Counted from the stretch's first letter, positions 33,635-42,480 are shown. The stretch: DNA of 64,000 bases from Actinomycetes bacterium (GCA_023404495.1 JAEYBE010000033.1:62001-126000), one strand, 5' to 3'. Translations and numbers: made by a program. Notes: a model not told the origin generated them from the sequence alone.

Positions 33635-34033
33635 TTATTTGGTGCTGTGAATTGCGTCTAGAAGTTGTTGGTGCTTTTGCTGCTCGAACGAGAGCCAGTC
33701 GCCGGCCGGAACTTCTTCCGGCTTCTCGGCGGTCTGATCGAGCCAGTCGTTCACTGCTCTGTCGACTTCTGGCTCATCGCGCAGTCGTTGCATGAATCCA
33801 ACGTCTGCGATCTCGAGCTGTTTGCCTTTGAGCAGTTCGCGCAGCGTGCGAAGCCGCTGCAGCTCGCCCGGGCCATAGAGCCGGTAGCCCCCACCGGAAC
33901 GCGGTGGAACGACCAGCCCAACACTCTCGATGTAGCGCAGCATGCGCGGCGACCAACCGGTGGTCTCGGCAGCTTCGTTGATCGTGAGGGCGTCGGACGG
34001 GACGACTGGGGTTTCGGTGGCCGGGGAAGCCAT
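33635..34033 (-). CDS. MerR-family transcriptional regulator
   Basis: 132 residues. The winged helix-turn-helix is plain: LTINEAAETTGWSPRMLRYI, ESVGLVVPPRSGGGYRLYG, then the dimerising helix ELQRLRTLRELLKG. There is no Cys-rich metal site and the C-terminal part is short and acidic, so the signal is unknown. Being 36 bp upstream of ahcY on the same strand, it is probably co-transcribed and may control ahcY, but that is inference. Confidence 0.88.
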   Translation of the reverse strand: MASPATETPVVPSDALTINEAAETTGWSPRMLRYIESVGLVVPPRSGGGYRLYGPGELQRLRTLRELLKGKQLEIADVGFMQRLRDEPEVDRAVNDWLDQTAEKPEEVPAGDWLSFEQQKHQQLLDAIHSTK

Positions 34034-34063
34034 CGGGAGAACCTTACCAGAGTTGTGTGAAGG

Positions 34064-34294
34064 TTACTGCCTTGCTTCGAACCAAGCGATTCCCTCTCGC
34101 TCTACGGCAGCGAAGAACTGATCGCCTGTCCGCTCATAGTGAGCTAGTCGGCGTCGCGCATGCTCGAGGCGTTCAACGAGCTCGTCCGGGGGAATCTTGC
34201 GGCGACTCTCTGCGGCCACCATACGCTCCAAGAACTCTCCGGATCGCATTAGCTGATCGATCTCTTCGAAAGCCGCAGACACGGAATGGCTCAT
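34064..34294 (-). CDS. Small hypothetical protein
   Basis: 76 residues, mainly helical and charged (FEEIDQLMRSGEFLERMVAA, LVERLEHARRRLAHYERTGD). ATG 34294 is preferred because a perfect TATAGT box lies 7 nt upstream. No family recognised. It lies 8 bases after the next small gene upstream and ends 30 bases before the MerR gene begins. Confidence 0.55.
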   Translation of the reverse strand: MSHSVSAAFEEIDQLMRSGEFLERMVAAESRRKIPPDELVERLEHARRRLAHYERTGDQFFAAVEREGIAWFEARQ

Positions 34295-34302
34295 AGATCC
34301 CA

Positions 34303-34584
34303 CTATAACCCCCACTCTCCCTCGCCCACCGCGCCAATCGAGATGCCAACTTGGAGACCGGACTTGAAGGCATTTGAGATCACCTCAGCGTTCGAGGCTA
34401 GCCATGGGGCATTCCCGACCGCTTCGCTCAAGAACGTCCTGGTGATGAGGACGACCGCGCCATCGAACCGAGGGTCGGTCTGAAGTTCGCGCAATATCGC
34501 GCGCGCTTCCCCTCTGAGTCGACCGGCGATTGCGCCTTCGCGGGCGTAGAACTCAAGCGTGGTTATCAGCCGAGTGCGATCCAT
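34303..34584 (-). CDS. Small hypothetical protein
   Basis: 93 residues with an N-terminal helix (LITTLEFYAREGAIAGRLRG) and a Gly/Val-rich C-terminus. TAGGTT lies 6 nt before the ATG, which supports a real leaderless gene. Together with the 76-residue gene it forms a two-gene unit between nadA and merR-ahcY. I see no toxin, antitoxin or enzyme motif; the pairing is the only hint. Confidence 0.55.
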   Translation of the reverse strand: MDRTRLITTLEFYAREGAIAGRLRGEARAILRELQTDPRFDGAVVLITRTFLSEAVGNAPWLASNAEVISNAFKSGLQVGISIGAVGEGEWGL

Positions 34585-34666
34585 CGCCAGAACCTATCCC
34601 GCGACGTTCGGCGCGGCCGCTTCACTCCCGAACTTTTTGCACTTCCGTAACTGAATCGTTCGCACC

Positions 34667-34682
34667 GCGTCGCAAACGACGC
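34667..34682 (-). terminator. Short hairpin after nadA
   Basis: GCGTCG and CGACGC arms around a 4-base loop, 5 bases downstream of the nadA stop. On the minus strand the T-run precedes rather than follows the stem, so the terminator call is weak. Confidence 0.3.
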
Positions 34683-34687
34683 AAAAA

Positions 34688-35722
34688 TCAAGCAGTGATC
34701 GAAATCATCCGCTCGATCGGCGCCCGGGCTCGCTCGGCGATCGCGGGGTCGACCTCGACGACGAACTTGTCGTCGCGCAGCGAGTCGCGCAGGCCTTCGA
34801 GTGTGATCGCTTTCATGAACCCGCAGACCGCGCCCTCGGTCGCCGGAACGAACTCCTTGTCGGGGGCCGCGAGCTTCAACGGGTGGAAGATCCCCTCCTC
34901 GGTCGCCACGAAGAACTTCTTGGCGTTGCTCTTCTTGGCGTGCTCGATCATTCCGCCGGTCGAGAGGATGAAGGTGCGCTCAGGGTCGATGTCGCCGCAG
35001 GCGAGATACTCCATCGCGCTGGTCGAGCAGCCGCACTCCGGGTGGATCATCAACTCCGCGTCGGGATTGTCGTCGAGCATCGTCTGAAGCTCGGCCGGCC
35101 GAATGCCAGCGTGGACGTGGCACTCGCCCATCCAGACTTTCATCGGGCGCTTGGTCATCTTCTCGACGTAGCTGCCCAGGAACATGTCCGGACCGAAGAG
35201 GATCTCCTCGCCTTCGGGAATCGCGTTGACCACGTTCACGGCGTTTGAGCTGGTCACGCAGTAGTCGGTCTCCGCCTTGACCTCAGCGGTCGTATTGACG
35301 TACATCACGACCTTCGCGCCCGGGTTCTCGGCCTTCCAGTCGCGCAACTGCTGCGCCGTGATCCCGCTGGCCAGCGAGCAACCTGCCCGCGTGTCGGGAA
35401 TCAGCACGGTCTTCTCGGGGCTCAGCACCTTCGCCGTCTCGGCCATGAAGTGGACGCCGCAGAAGACGATTCGATCGGCGTCGGTCTTGGACGCTTCGAT
35501 CGAGAGCCCCAGCGAATCGCCGGTGTAGTCGGCGACATCCTGCACCTCGGGCACCTGGTAGTTGTGCGCAAGGATCACGGCGTTTTTCTCGCGCGCAAGC
35601 TCGCGCACCTCGGCCGAGAGCTCCGCAATCTGCTCTGCGCTCGGCGGCGCGGGCAGGGGCGGCGGGACGACTGGAAGCATGAATGCCTCCGCCTTCTGTG
35701 GCTGCGTGACTGTGTCGGTCAT
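34688..35722 (-). CDS. nadA: Quinolinate synthase A
   Basis: Joins iminoaspartate with dihydroxyacetone phosphate to make quinolinate for NAD synthesis; contains an oxygen-sensitive 4Fe-4S cluster. 344 residues. Family motifs: ILAHNYQVPEVQDVADYTGD, VFCGVHFMAETAKVL, DTRAGCSLASGI with the first cluster Cys, HPECGCSTSAMEY with the second, and EGAVCGFMKAITLE with the third. The first 30 residues are a Pro-rich extra. nadC is not next to it but lies 4 kb away; no nadB in the window. Confidence 0.96.
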   Translation of the reverse strand: MTDTVTQPQKAEAFMLPVVPPPLPAPPSAEQIAELSAEVRELAREKNAVILAHNYQVPEVQDVADYTGDSLGLSIEASKTDADRIVFCGVHFMAETAKVLSPEKTVLIPDTRAGCSLASGITAQQLRDWKAENPGAKVVMYVNTTAEVKAETDYCVTSSNAVNVVNAIPEGEEILFGPDMFLGSYVEKMTKRPMKVWMGECHVHAGIRPAELQTMLDDNPDAELMIHPECGCSTSAMEYLACGDIDPERTFILSTGGMIEHAKKSNAKKFFVATEEGIFHPLKLAAPDKEFVPATEGAVCGFMKAITLEGLRDSLRDDKFVVEVDPAIAERARAPIERMISITA

Positions 35723-35836
35723 GACCGCTACGACTCCGTCGGTATGTTCCGCCTCGAAGCCGATTCTGGATTCGCAGGACGGAATGTATTGGGTGCGAAC
35801 AGTCTAGGTCAAGCGTCGACCGCTCGCGTCGCCTGT

Positions 35837-37312
35837 CTAGCGAAGCCGCGCGCTGACGGACTTCGAGTGCGCTGCCATCACGGTGTTGCCGCCAAAGTCC
35901 GCCGTCAATGTGACCCTGCGCTTGCGCTGCTTGGCCGGCAGCGTGAGACCGAAGTTCGAGCGGCAACTGACTCTCCCGCCGCGCGTGACCTTGCGTGTCG
36001 TGTTGGCCAGAACGCGCTTGCCTCCCTTTACCCGCAGATTGATTTCTCCGCGGCAGACCGATGCCCGGGCAACGCCGACGGGCATGTCAAACGCGACACG
36101 AAAGTCGGTCCGGATTCGCTTACCGCCGTTCACACCGCGCGCGCGACGGACCTGCTCGATCGACAGCCCGGGCCGCGCCCGCGCGCCGGTTCCATGCAGC
36201 GAGAGCAGCAACTTCGGCGTGCTCAGCACGTTGGTCGAGAGCTCGATCGTCGCCGAGCGCGTACCCGCCGCCGATGGCGTGAAGGCAACCCTCACCGCGC
36301 AGCTCGAGCCGATCGCAATGCTTCCCGCTGCAACGCAATCCTCGCTCACTGTGTACGCCGAGGTGTCGCCCTTGACATCCGCCGATGTGATCCGCAACGG
36401 GCCGACGAAGTTGTTCGTGATCGTGAACTCGTTGGTCATTGAAGTGCCGAGGCGCACTGGTCCGAATGAGGCGATCGTCCCCGGAGCGATGCTGACCTCG
36501 GGGGCGCCAATCGTCGTGCGAATCCATTCGCGCAGCTTCGAGACGCGGGCGTAGACGCCGGGGTACGGCGCCAGACCGCAACCTTCGCCCCAGCTGACGA
36601 TGCCCACCTGCAACGGTCCGTCGACCGGACTGTCGTAGATCAGCGGACCGCCGCTGTCGCCCTGGCAAGCGTCGCGCGCCGGCGGCGGAGCAAAGTGGGC
36701 GGCGCAGACCATCGTGTCAGACCAGGGATCGATGCCGAAAGCAGTCGCGCACGTATCGTCGGAGGTGATCTCAACACCGGCCTCGTAAAGCTCGTTGGGG
36801 AGGTTGTGAATCCCTTCGGCGGGATCGATGTCGCCCCACCCGGCGACGCGCACGGTTGCTCCTTCGGTGGGATCCTGTGCTGCGGTTGCCAGCGCAATCA
36901 GCGGTGCCGAAGACGGACCGCTCAGGTGAAGCAACGCAACGTCGTAGCCAGCGTCGGCAGAGCCATCAAAATCCGGGTGGATCATCGCCTGATCGACCTT
37001 GATGAACTCCCCGCCGCTCAAGAGATCGTTCGTTCCGAGCAGCACCCAGTGTTCGGCGAACGGATTGCTGTACACGCAATGCGCGGCGGTCAGCACCCAC
37101 TGACGCTGGACGAGAGTGCCGCCGCAGTCCTGCGTGCCGTAAGGGTCCTCGGGGTCAGCCAGGACCGCAGCGATGAAGGGCCACGCCGTGCTGTGGTTGG
37201 CGACCGGATTACCGCCCACGACATCAGCGGTCGGCGCGGCCTGCGCGAGCTGCGCCGGACTGGCCAACACGGCACATAGCGCGACCATTGCCGCGAGCCA
37301 CCACCGCGCCAT
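35837..37312 (-). CDS. Secreted trypsin-like serine protease (S1) with C-terminal Ig-like domains
   Basis: 491 residues from ATG 37312 (MARWWLAAMVALCAVLAS signal peptide); ATG 37339 would add 9 residues. Mature start at VVGGNPVA. Triad: His in WVLTAAHC, Asp in AGYDVALLHL, Ser in CQGDSGGPL. Residues 270-370 form a choice-of-anchor-like beta domain (FGPVRLGTSMTNEFTITNN, VAFTPSAAGTRSATIEL), and the last 100 residues a second, basic beta domain with two Cys. Related in layout to the protease at 30955 but not a close duplicate. Confidence 0.93.
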   Translation of the reverse strand: MARWWLAAMVALCAVLASPAQLAQAAPTADVVGGNPVANHSTAWPFIAAVLADPEDPYGTQDCGGTLVQRQWVLTAAHCVYSNPFAEHWVLLGTNDLLSGGEFIKVDQAMIHPDFDGSADAGYDVALLHLSGPSSAPLIALATAAQDPTEGATVRVAGWGDIDPAEGIHNLPNELYEAGVEITSDDTCATAFGIDPWSDTMVCAAHFAPPPARDACQGDSGGPLIYDSPVDGPLQVGIVSWGEGCGLAPYPGVYARVSKLREWIRTTIGAPEVSIAPGTIASFGPVRLGTSMTNEFTITNNFVGPLRITSADVKGDTSAYTVSEDCVAAGSIAIGSSCAVRVAFTPSAAGTRSATIELSTNVLSTPKLLLSLHGTGARARPGLSIEQVRRARGVNGGKRIRTDFRVAFDMPVGVARASVCRGEINLRVKGGKRVLANTTRKVTRGGRVSCRSNFGLTLPAKQRKRRVTLTADFGGNTVMAAHSKSVSARLR

Positions 37313-37378
37313 GCCTCGAACTTCCCAATCCCTGGCCATCGTCCAAAGGCTATATCGCCGGCCGGGCAAATGTCGTTA

Positions 37379-37407
37379 TTGACACTACGTTCAATATCGG
37401 CTACGAT
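37379..37407 (+). promoter_or_regulatory. Strong sigma-70-like promoter of the esterase gene
   Basis: Consensus TTGACA, 17-bp spacer, TACGAT. Predicted start of transcription near 37414, leaving a leader of about 90 bases before the ATG at 37506. Confidence 0.65.
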
Positions 37408-37411
37408 CCTC

Positions 37412-37426
37412 TTGACCGTCAGTCAA
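37412..37426 (+). promoter_or_regulatory. TetR-type operator at the esterase transcription start
   Basis: TTGAC-CGTCA-GTCAA, a 5-base-arm inverted repeat sitting on the expected transcription start. Repressors commonly bind at this place. A TetR-family gene (39056-39679) lies immediately beyond the esterase gene and is the natural candidate regulator. Confidence 0.5.
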
Positions 37427-37505
37427 ACTCTGCGCTGGATCGGGGGATCCAGGGCGGATATTCACCCCGGCCGGCGACGGACGGGGCAAGGGGAGATCGA
37501 AAATC

Positions 37506-38996
37506 ATGCTCACATCACGCACGTTCGGCAGAGTGCATCTGCCGATTCGCAACCTCACGATCGGTGCGATCATCGCCGCACTTCTGGCCGCACTGCTTTT
37601 GCTTGCAGGCGCCAGCGCAGCGCGCGCCGATGCACCAAGCCTGACCTCGCGCAACGGCATCACGGTCACTGGCAACCGCTGGATCACATCACGCACCTTC
37701 GAGGTGGATGTCTCTAGCGCCTACGTCACTGCAAGTGCGGTCAACGGGCCACATCGGATTCGCGTGACACTGCCCAGCAACTACTTCCAAGCGCCCAGCG
37801 CCCGCTATCCCGTGGTCTACCTCCTGCATGGCGGAGCCGGCGGCAACTCCGCGCAGTGGACGACCGGCGGCGGAGCGGCGGAGGCGATCACCAACGGCAA
37901 GCAGGTGATCACCGTGATGCCCGACGGGGGAAAGGTCGGATGGTTCACCAACTGGCTCGACCAGTCCAAAGGCGCGCAACGCTGGGCCGACTTCTATCTC
38001 GACCAGGTGATTCCGTTCATCGACGGAAACCTGCGCACGATCGCGACCAAACAGGGTCGTGGCATCGCAGGACTTTCAATGGGCGGCTACGGCGCGGTGC
38101 GTCTGGCACAGGATCGTCCGGATCTCTTCGGTTCGGTGGCGAGTTTCTCCGGCGCGCTAGACCTCGAAAACAGCGGCACGCAAATCGTCATCTGTGAACA
38201 GGCGGTCGAGAATGGTTATGGCTGCAACGCACCGTTTGGCAGCCAGTGGGCCACATACAACCCGGTCAAACGTGCGGCTCGCCTGAAGAATCAGAACATT
38301 CAGATTCTGCTCTACGCGGGTTCGGGCATCCACGATGCCGACGTGCTCGAGCGGACCGTCGGCTGGTCGACTGAAGTCTTCAGCCGCGCGCTGAACGCGC
38401 AGGGCATCCCGCACTTCTGGTGGATGTATGGCCGGCCGGGTCCATCGGTTCCATTCGGCTGCGACGGCGGTCACAACTTCAGCTGCTGGAACTTCGCCTT
38501 CAACGACGCGCTGCCGCGCATGCTCGGCACGCTCTCACCGGCGACGAACCAGCCGCCTCCACCCGCGCCGCCGGCTCCCGGAACGAACATCATCGTCAAC
38601 GGTGGCTTCGAGGGCTCAATTTCACCATGGGCCTGCTCGGGTCAGTGCGGCCGCGACTCCGGCGGACTTGCGCGCTCAGGCTCGGGCAACGGCTGGGTGC
38701 GCAACACCAGCGGCTGGAACAACCTCTTCCAGACGCTTCCCGCGCAGGCAAACCGCAACTACCGCGTGACCGCCTGGATCCGCACATCGGCCAACAACAC
38801 CGACGGCTACTTCGGTCTGCGCACGCCCTCAGGCCAGGTGCTCGGTGAACGCAAGTACGGAAGATTCGACAACTACACCCAGATCACGTTCGACGTGAAC
38901 TCAGGTGCCAACACAGAGATTGTCGTCTTCGCCGGGCTGTGGGCGAACGGCGACACATGGGCGCAGGTCGACGACGTATCGGTCGTCGCGCTCTAG
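37506..38996 (+). CDS. Secreted esterase (Ag85/EsteraseD-type) with carbohydrate-binding-like C-domain
   Basis: 496 residues. Signal peptide (IAALLAALLLLAGASAARA), then an alpha/beta hydrolase like mycolyltransferase Ag85 and bacterial feruloyl esterases: RYPVVYLLHGGAGG, the nucleophile elbow GLSMGGYGAVR, and the late His of CDGGHNFSCWNF. A Pro-rich linker (QPPPPAPPAP) near 345-360 leads to a jelly-roll domain (IIVNGGFEGSISPWACSG), like family 4/9-type carbohydrate-binding modules. Probably releases acyl groups from polysaccharide. Promoter and operator upstream suggest inducible expression. Confidence 0.9.
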   Translation: MLTSRTFGRVHLPIRNLTIGAIIAALLAALLLLAGASAARADAPSLTSRNGITVTGNRWITSRTFEVDVSSAYVTASAVNGPHRIRVTLPSNYFQAPSARYPVVYLLHGGAGGNSAQWTTGGGAAEAITNGKQVITVMPDGGKVGWFTNWLDQSKGAQRWADFYLDQVIPFIDGNLRTIATKQGRGIAGLSMGGYGAVRLAQDRPDLFGSVASFSGALDLENSGTQIVICEQAVENGYGCNAPFGSQWATYNPVKRAARLKNQNIQILLYAGSGIHDADVLERTVGWSTEVFSRALNAQGIPHFWWMYGRPGPSVPFGCDGGHNFSCWNFAFNDALPRMLGTLSPATNQPPPPAPPAPGTNIIVNGGFEGSISPWACSGQCGRDSGGLARSGSGNGWVRNTSGWNNLFQTLPAQANRNYRVTAWIRTSANNTDGYFGLRTPSGQVLGERKYGRFDNYTQITFDVNSGANTEIVVFAGLWANGDTWAQVDDVSVVAL

Positions 38997-39055
38997 CCCA
39001 GGAAAGAGGTCATCGCGGCGCCGGTTGGTCCCCCCGGCCGGCGTCGCGAACGACT

Positions 39056-39679
39056 TCAGCCTTGATCCGCGGCGACGCGACGTGCCGTGCCGACGATCCC
39101 ATCGAGCGCACCGACGAGCAGGTCGCAAAGCTCCTGCTCGCTCATGTCGCGCTTTCGCAACCAGTCTGCCGTCACGATCCGCGCGAACGCGAGCCAGCCC
39201 CAGATCGATCGGCTGAGCATGTCCGACGGCACCTCGTCTTCTGAGCCCGGGCCGCCGGGCATGTCGCCCATCGCGCCGACCATCTGGCCGATGATCCGCT
39301 CGGCCGCCTCGCGAAAGACAGCGTCGATCTTCGCATCCCCTGCTGACCATGTCGAAAGGATCACCTCAACGCCTTCGGTCTCAGAGGCCCAGGCCACAAA
39401 CTCGGCGACTGCCGCCAGTTCGCGCTCGCGCGGCGGAAGCGCGGGGTCGGGCGTGGTTCGGGCGACCAGGCCCGCCATCAACGACCGCACGACCGCGATG
39501 TAGAGGCCGCGTTTGCTCTCGAAGTAGTAGAACGCCAGGCCTTTGGCCACCCCGGCCTCGGCGACGATGTCGTCGACGCGAACCTCCTCATAGGGTCGCT
39601 TGAGGAACTGTCGCGTCGCCGCCGTCAGCAGTGCCTCGCGGAGCTCGGGCCGCTGACTCCCTGCCGCCGAGTCGGCCAT
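39056..39679 (-). CDS. TetR-family transcriptional regulator
   Basis: 207 residues; N-terminal helix-turn-helix LLTAATRQFLKRPYEEVRVD, DIVAEAGVAKGLAFYYFESK, then the ligand-binding helices. The ATG abuts the nadC stop with no gap, so it belongs to the prfB-nadC-tetR transcript. It converges on the esterase gene. The target could be the TTGAC-N5-GTCAA site at 37412-37426. Ligand unknown. Confidence 0.9.
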   Translation of the reverse strand: MADSAAGSQRPELREALLTAATRQFLKRPYEEVRVDDIVAEAGVAKGLAFYYFESKRGLYIAVVRSLMAGLVARTTPDPALPPRERELAAVAEFVAWASETEGVEVILSTWSAGDAKIDAVFREAAERIIGQMVGAMGDMPGGPGSEDEVPSDMLSRSIWGWLAFARIVTADWLRKRDMSEQELCDLLVGALDGIVGTARRVAADQG

Positions 39680-40510
39680 CTAGGACTCGATGATCATCGA
39701 GAGATCCAGTGCGGGCGCCCCGTGGGTGAGCGAGCCCATCGAGATGAAGTCAACGCCGGTCTCGGCGGCCGCGCGAACGTTTTCGACGCGATAGCCGCCG
39801 GAGGCTTCGAGCTTGGCCCGGCCGGCGACCTGCGCGACCGCCGCGCGGAGTTCGGCCGTGTCCATGTTGTCAAGCAGAAGGTGATCCGCGCCAGCCGCGA
39901 GCGCCTCGTCGATCTCGGCCGGATTTCGAACCTCGATCTCTAGCGCGAGCTGCGAGCCATCCCGGCAGCGCCCGATTGCCGCGCCGATTCCGCCGGCCGC
40001 CGCGATGTGGTTCTCCTTGATCAGGATCGCGTCGAAGAGGCCGATGCGATGATTGGTCGCGCCGCCCGCCGCCACCGCGGCCTTCTCCAGCGCCCGCATG
40101 CCCGGCGTGGTCTTTCGCGTGTCGAGGATCTTCGCGTCCGTTCCCTCAATCGCCTTGACCGCCTTCGCAGCTGCTGTAGCCACGCCGGAGAGATGCATCA
40201 TGAAGTTCAGCGCGGTGCGCTCGGCCGTCAGTAGCGATGCCGCACGACCCGAGATCGTCGCGACCTCACCGCCGTCGCTCCAGATTCCCTCTGATTTGAC
40301 GCGGGCGTACTCGGCCGTTGGGTCGATCTCGCGGAACACGTATTCCGCGACATCGTGGCCGAAGATCACGCCCGGCTGCTTCTGGCGGATCGTCGCAGTC
40401 GCAGGCTCAAGCAAGTCGACGGTCAGCTCGGTGGTGATGTCCCCCTCCCCGACGTCTTCAGCGATCGCCATGGCGACCAACTGTGCGTAGTCCTCGCGCG
40501 CGAGGGTCAT
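39680..40510 (-). CDS. nadC: Nicotinate-nucleotide pyrophosphorylase (carboxylating)
   Basis: Converts quinolinate and PRPP to nicotinate mononucleotide with loss of CO2. 276 residues from ATG 40510; an upstream in-frame start overlaps prfB. Signatures: AIAEDVGEGDITTEL, LSGVATAAAK, LDTRKTTPGMRALEKAAV, GGATNHRIGLFDAILIKENH, and the LDNMD and EASGGY motifs. Separated from prfB by 4 bases. With nadA it gives two of the three de novo NAD genes. Confidence 0.96.
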   Translation of the reverse strand: MTLAREDYAQLVAMAIAEDVGEGDITTELTVDLLEPATATIRQKQPGVIFGHDVAEYVFREIDPTAEYARVKSEGIWSDGGEVATISGRAASLLTAERTALNFMMHLSGVATAAAKAVKAIEGTDAKILDTRKTTPGMRALEKAAVAAGGATNHRIGLFDAILIKENHIAAAGGIGAAIGRCRDGSQLALEIEVRNPAEIDEALAAGADHLLLDNMDTAELRAAVAQVAGRAKLEASGGYRVENVRAAAETGVDFISMGSLTHGAPALDLSMIIES

Positions 40511-40514
40511 CGTG

Positions 40515-41654
40515 CTAGCCGTCCTTCGCGCTTCCCGCGCGCTCGCTCGGTCGTCCAGCGGCCCGGCGCGAGAGCTCGGCATGGACGAACCCGTCGAGGT
40601 CGCCGTCGAGCACACGTTGAACATCGCCCATCTCGAAGTTCGTGCGATGGTCCTTGACCATCGAGTACGGATGCAGCACGTAACTGCGAATCTGCGAACC
40701 GAAGTTGACGTCGATCGCCTCGCCCTTTTCGGCGGCCAGCTCGGCAGCCCGCTTCTCCTCTTCGAGCGCGACGATCCGCGCCCGGAGCATCTTCATCGCC
40801 GTGTTCTTGTTTGCGCCCTGCGAGCGCTCGTCCTGGCACTGAACGACGATGCCGGTCGGCCGATGCGTGATGCGCACGGCGCTATCGGTCTTGTTGACGT
40901 GCTGGCCGCCCGCACCGGAGGCGCGGTAGGTGTCGATCTGCAGGTCTGATTCGTCGATCTCGACGTCGAGGTCGTCATCAACCAGCGGGGCGACTTCAAC
41001 TCCTGCGAATGATGTCTGCCGGCGATGTGCCGAGTCGAACGGGCTGAGGCGCACGAGGCGGTGGACGCCACGTTCGGCGGCGAAGAGGCCATACGCGTTC
41101 TCGCCGTGCACGAGAAACGTGGCCCGGGTGATCCCGGCTTCCTGTCCGGCGTTGACTTCCTTGAGCTCGACCTTGAAGCCGCGCCCTTCGGCCCAGCGAG
41201 TCATCATCCGCAGCACCATCTCCGCCCAGTCCTGGGCGTCGGTACCGCCGGCGCCATCCTGGATCGTCACCACGGCGTCCCCTGCGTCGTACTCGCCGGA
41301 GAAGAGTCGCTCCTCCTCGAGCACCGCCATGCGCTTCTCTAGGTCGGCGAGTTGCTCTTCGAGCTCGTCGGCCATCGACTCGTCTTCTGCTGCCATCTCG
41401 GCGAGCGCGGTGAGATCCTCGACTTCGGAGGAGACGGCGTCGAACTCTTCAACCTTGCGATTGGCGCGCGAGTACTCGGCGTTGATCTTGGCCGCCTTCT
41501 CTTGGTCGTCCCAGAATCCCTCGGCACCCATCTCAGACTCCAGCGCTTCGACGCGGGCGACCAGCGTAGGCCGGTCCAGCGCATCGGCCAACAGCTTCAG
41601 CTGACCCTGAACCGCGGAAATGCGTTGTTGGAGTTCGTGCTCGTCGAGTGCCAT
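40515..41654 (-). CDS. prfB: Peptide chain release factor 2
   Basis: Recognises UGA and UAA stop codons and triggers peptide release. 379 residues from ATG 41654 (MALDEHELQQ). The tripeptide SPF (RLSPFDSAHRRQTSFA) identifies RF2 rather than RF1, and the catalytic GGQ is in GAGGQHVNKTDSAVR. No in-frame stop near codon 25, so the programmed +1 frameshift that regulates many prfB genes is absent. First gene of prfB-nadC-tetR; divergent from the gene at 41706 with 51 bp between. Confidence 0.96.
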   Translation of the reverse strand: MALDEHELQQRISAVQGQLKLLADALDRPTLVARVEALESEMGAEGFWDDQEKAAKINAEYSRANRKVEEFDAVSSEVEDLTALAEMAAEDESMADELEEQLADLEKRMAVLEEERLFSGEYDAGDAVVTIQDGAGGTDAQDWAEMVLRMMTRWAEGRGFKVELKEVNAGQEAGITRATFLVHGENAYGLFAAERGVHRLVRLSPFDSAHRRQTSFAGVEVAPLVDDDLDVEIDESDLQIDTYRASGAGGQHVNKTDSAVRITHRPTGIVVQCQDERSQGANKNTAMKMLRARIVALEEEKRAAELAAEKGEAIDVNFGSQIRSYVLHPYSMVKDHRTNFEMGDVQRVLDGDLDGFVHAELSRRAAGRPSERAGSAKDG

Positions 41655-41705
41655 TCGCAGGGCAAGGCTATCGGCGTCGTCCTCGCGGGCGCATAGTCTT
41701 GCCCG

Positions 41706-42416
41706 ATGGGAACAGACGTTCGCAGCGCACCGACTCGCATCGCCGCCGTCAGCGTCGGCGTACTGTGGGGTCGCAAGCACCGCGACCGGCGCCCGGAACA
41801 ACTGCCGGTGACCGAAATCGGCGTCGCGATCTTCGACCGCTCGGGCGCAGAGATCTCTCTGGAAGAGCGGTCGGTGCTCTCCGGCTCGCAGCTCACCGAC
41901 GCGCCGGAGCGCTTGCTCGCGCTGGAGCTCCCGCTCGTCGGATACAACGCGCTGCGCTTTGACTGGGTGGCACTCGACGCCCTGTCTGGGGCGGGCCGAT
42001 TGATCGCGCACACGATCGACATCTACTCGGCGCTCTATCCATGCGTTTCGGAGATTGTCGACGCGGAGGGCGTCTCGGCCTTCCCCGTGAACGGCGAGTA
42101 CGGCGTACTCCACCCCCACCGTGTCGCCGAGACGAATCTCGGGTATCTGCCCGGCGGCGGAGAGGATCCAGTCGGCGAAGCTGAGCTTGCGGCCGAGCTC
42201 TGGCACCACCTGCTGACCAACGAGCGCGCTGTGCTGGCGGGTCGCACGCTTCCGCTGGAGGCCGAACAACTCGAGGTTCTGCGCGGCGCGCAACCGGCGA
42301 TCGGCGATGAGTCCCACTGGCGCGCGATGCTTGCCAAGCGTCCGGAACCCACGCCGTTTCGCAGGCGTACTCGCCATCCGGTCACATTTCCGCGCGTAGA
42401 CCAGCGCTACGTGTGA
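41706..42416 (+). CDS. Putative RNase H-fold/exonuclease-like protein
   Basis: 236 residues. TAGTCT lies 6 nt before the ATG, supporting the start. The N-terminal 120 residues have an RNase H-like ring: VTEIGVAIFDRSGAEI, LVGYNALRFDWVALDAL and TIDIYSALY, like predicted exonucleases related to YprB/RNase_H_2. Not all catalytic acids can be assigned with confidence. The C-terminus is basic (PTPFRRRTRHPVTFP). Next to prfB but divergent from it; function not known. Confidence 0.55.
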   Translation: MGTDVRSAPTRIAAVSVGVLWGRKHRDRRPEQLPVTEIGVAIFDRSGAEISLEERSVLSGSQLTDAPERLLALELPLVGYNALRFDWVALDALSGAGRLIAHTIDIYSALYPCVSEIVDAEGVSAFPVNGEYGVLHPHRVAETNLGYLPGGGEDPVGEAELAAELWHHLLTNERAVLAGRTLPLEAEQLEVLRGAQPAIGDESHWRAMLAKRPEPTPFRRRTRHPVTFPRVDQRYV

Positions 42417-42462
42417 CATTCGTAGCGCTTTTATTGCGCTTGTAGCGCTTTATTAGCGCTAC
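42403..42462 (+). promoter_or_regulatory. Operator array of the vapBC operon
   Basis: Four GTAGCGCT half-sites: inverted pair 42403-42411/42421-42429 (9-base spacer) and inverted pair 42442-42449/42455-42462 (5-base spacer, perfect). The second pair ends just upstream of TATTCT (42469-42474), the -10 box 6 nt from the vapB ATG. The array suits repression by the VapBC complex. Confidence 0.7.
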
Positions 42463-42480
42463 TTGCTGTATTCTGGACCG

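Noticed and set aside
34303..34584. Toxin-antitoxin pair with 34064-34294
   Set aside because: No PIN, RelE, HTH or ribbon-helix-helix feature is visible; kept as hypothetical genes.
40510..42419. Long N-terminal extensions of prfB and nadC
   Set aside because: They overlap neighbouring genes antisense or in another frame and are not like RF2 or NadC; ordinary starts exist at 41654 and 40510.
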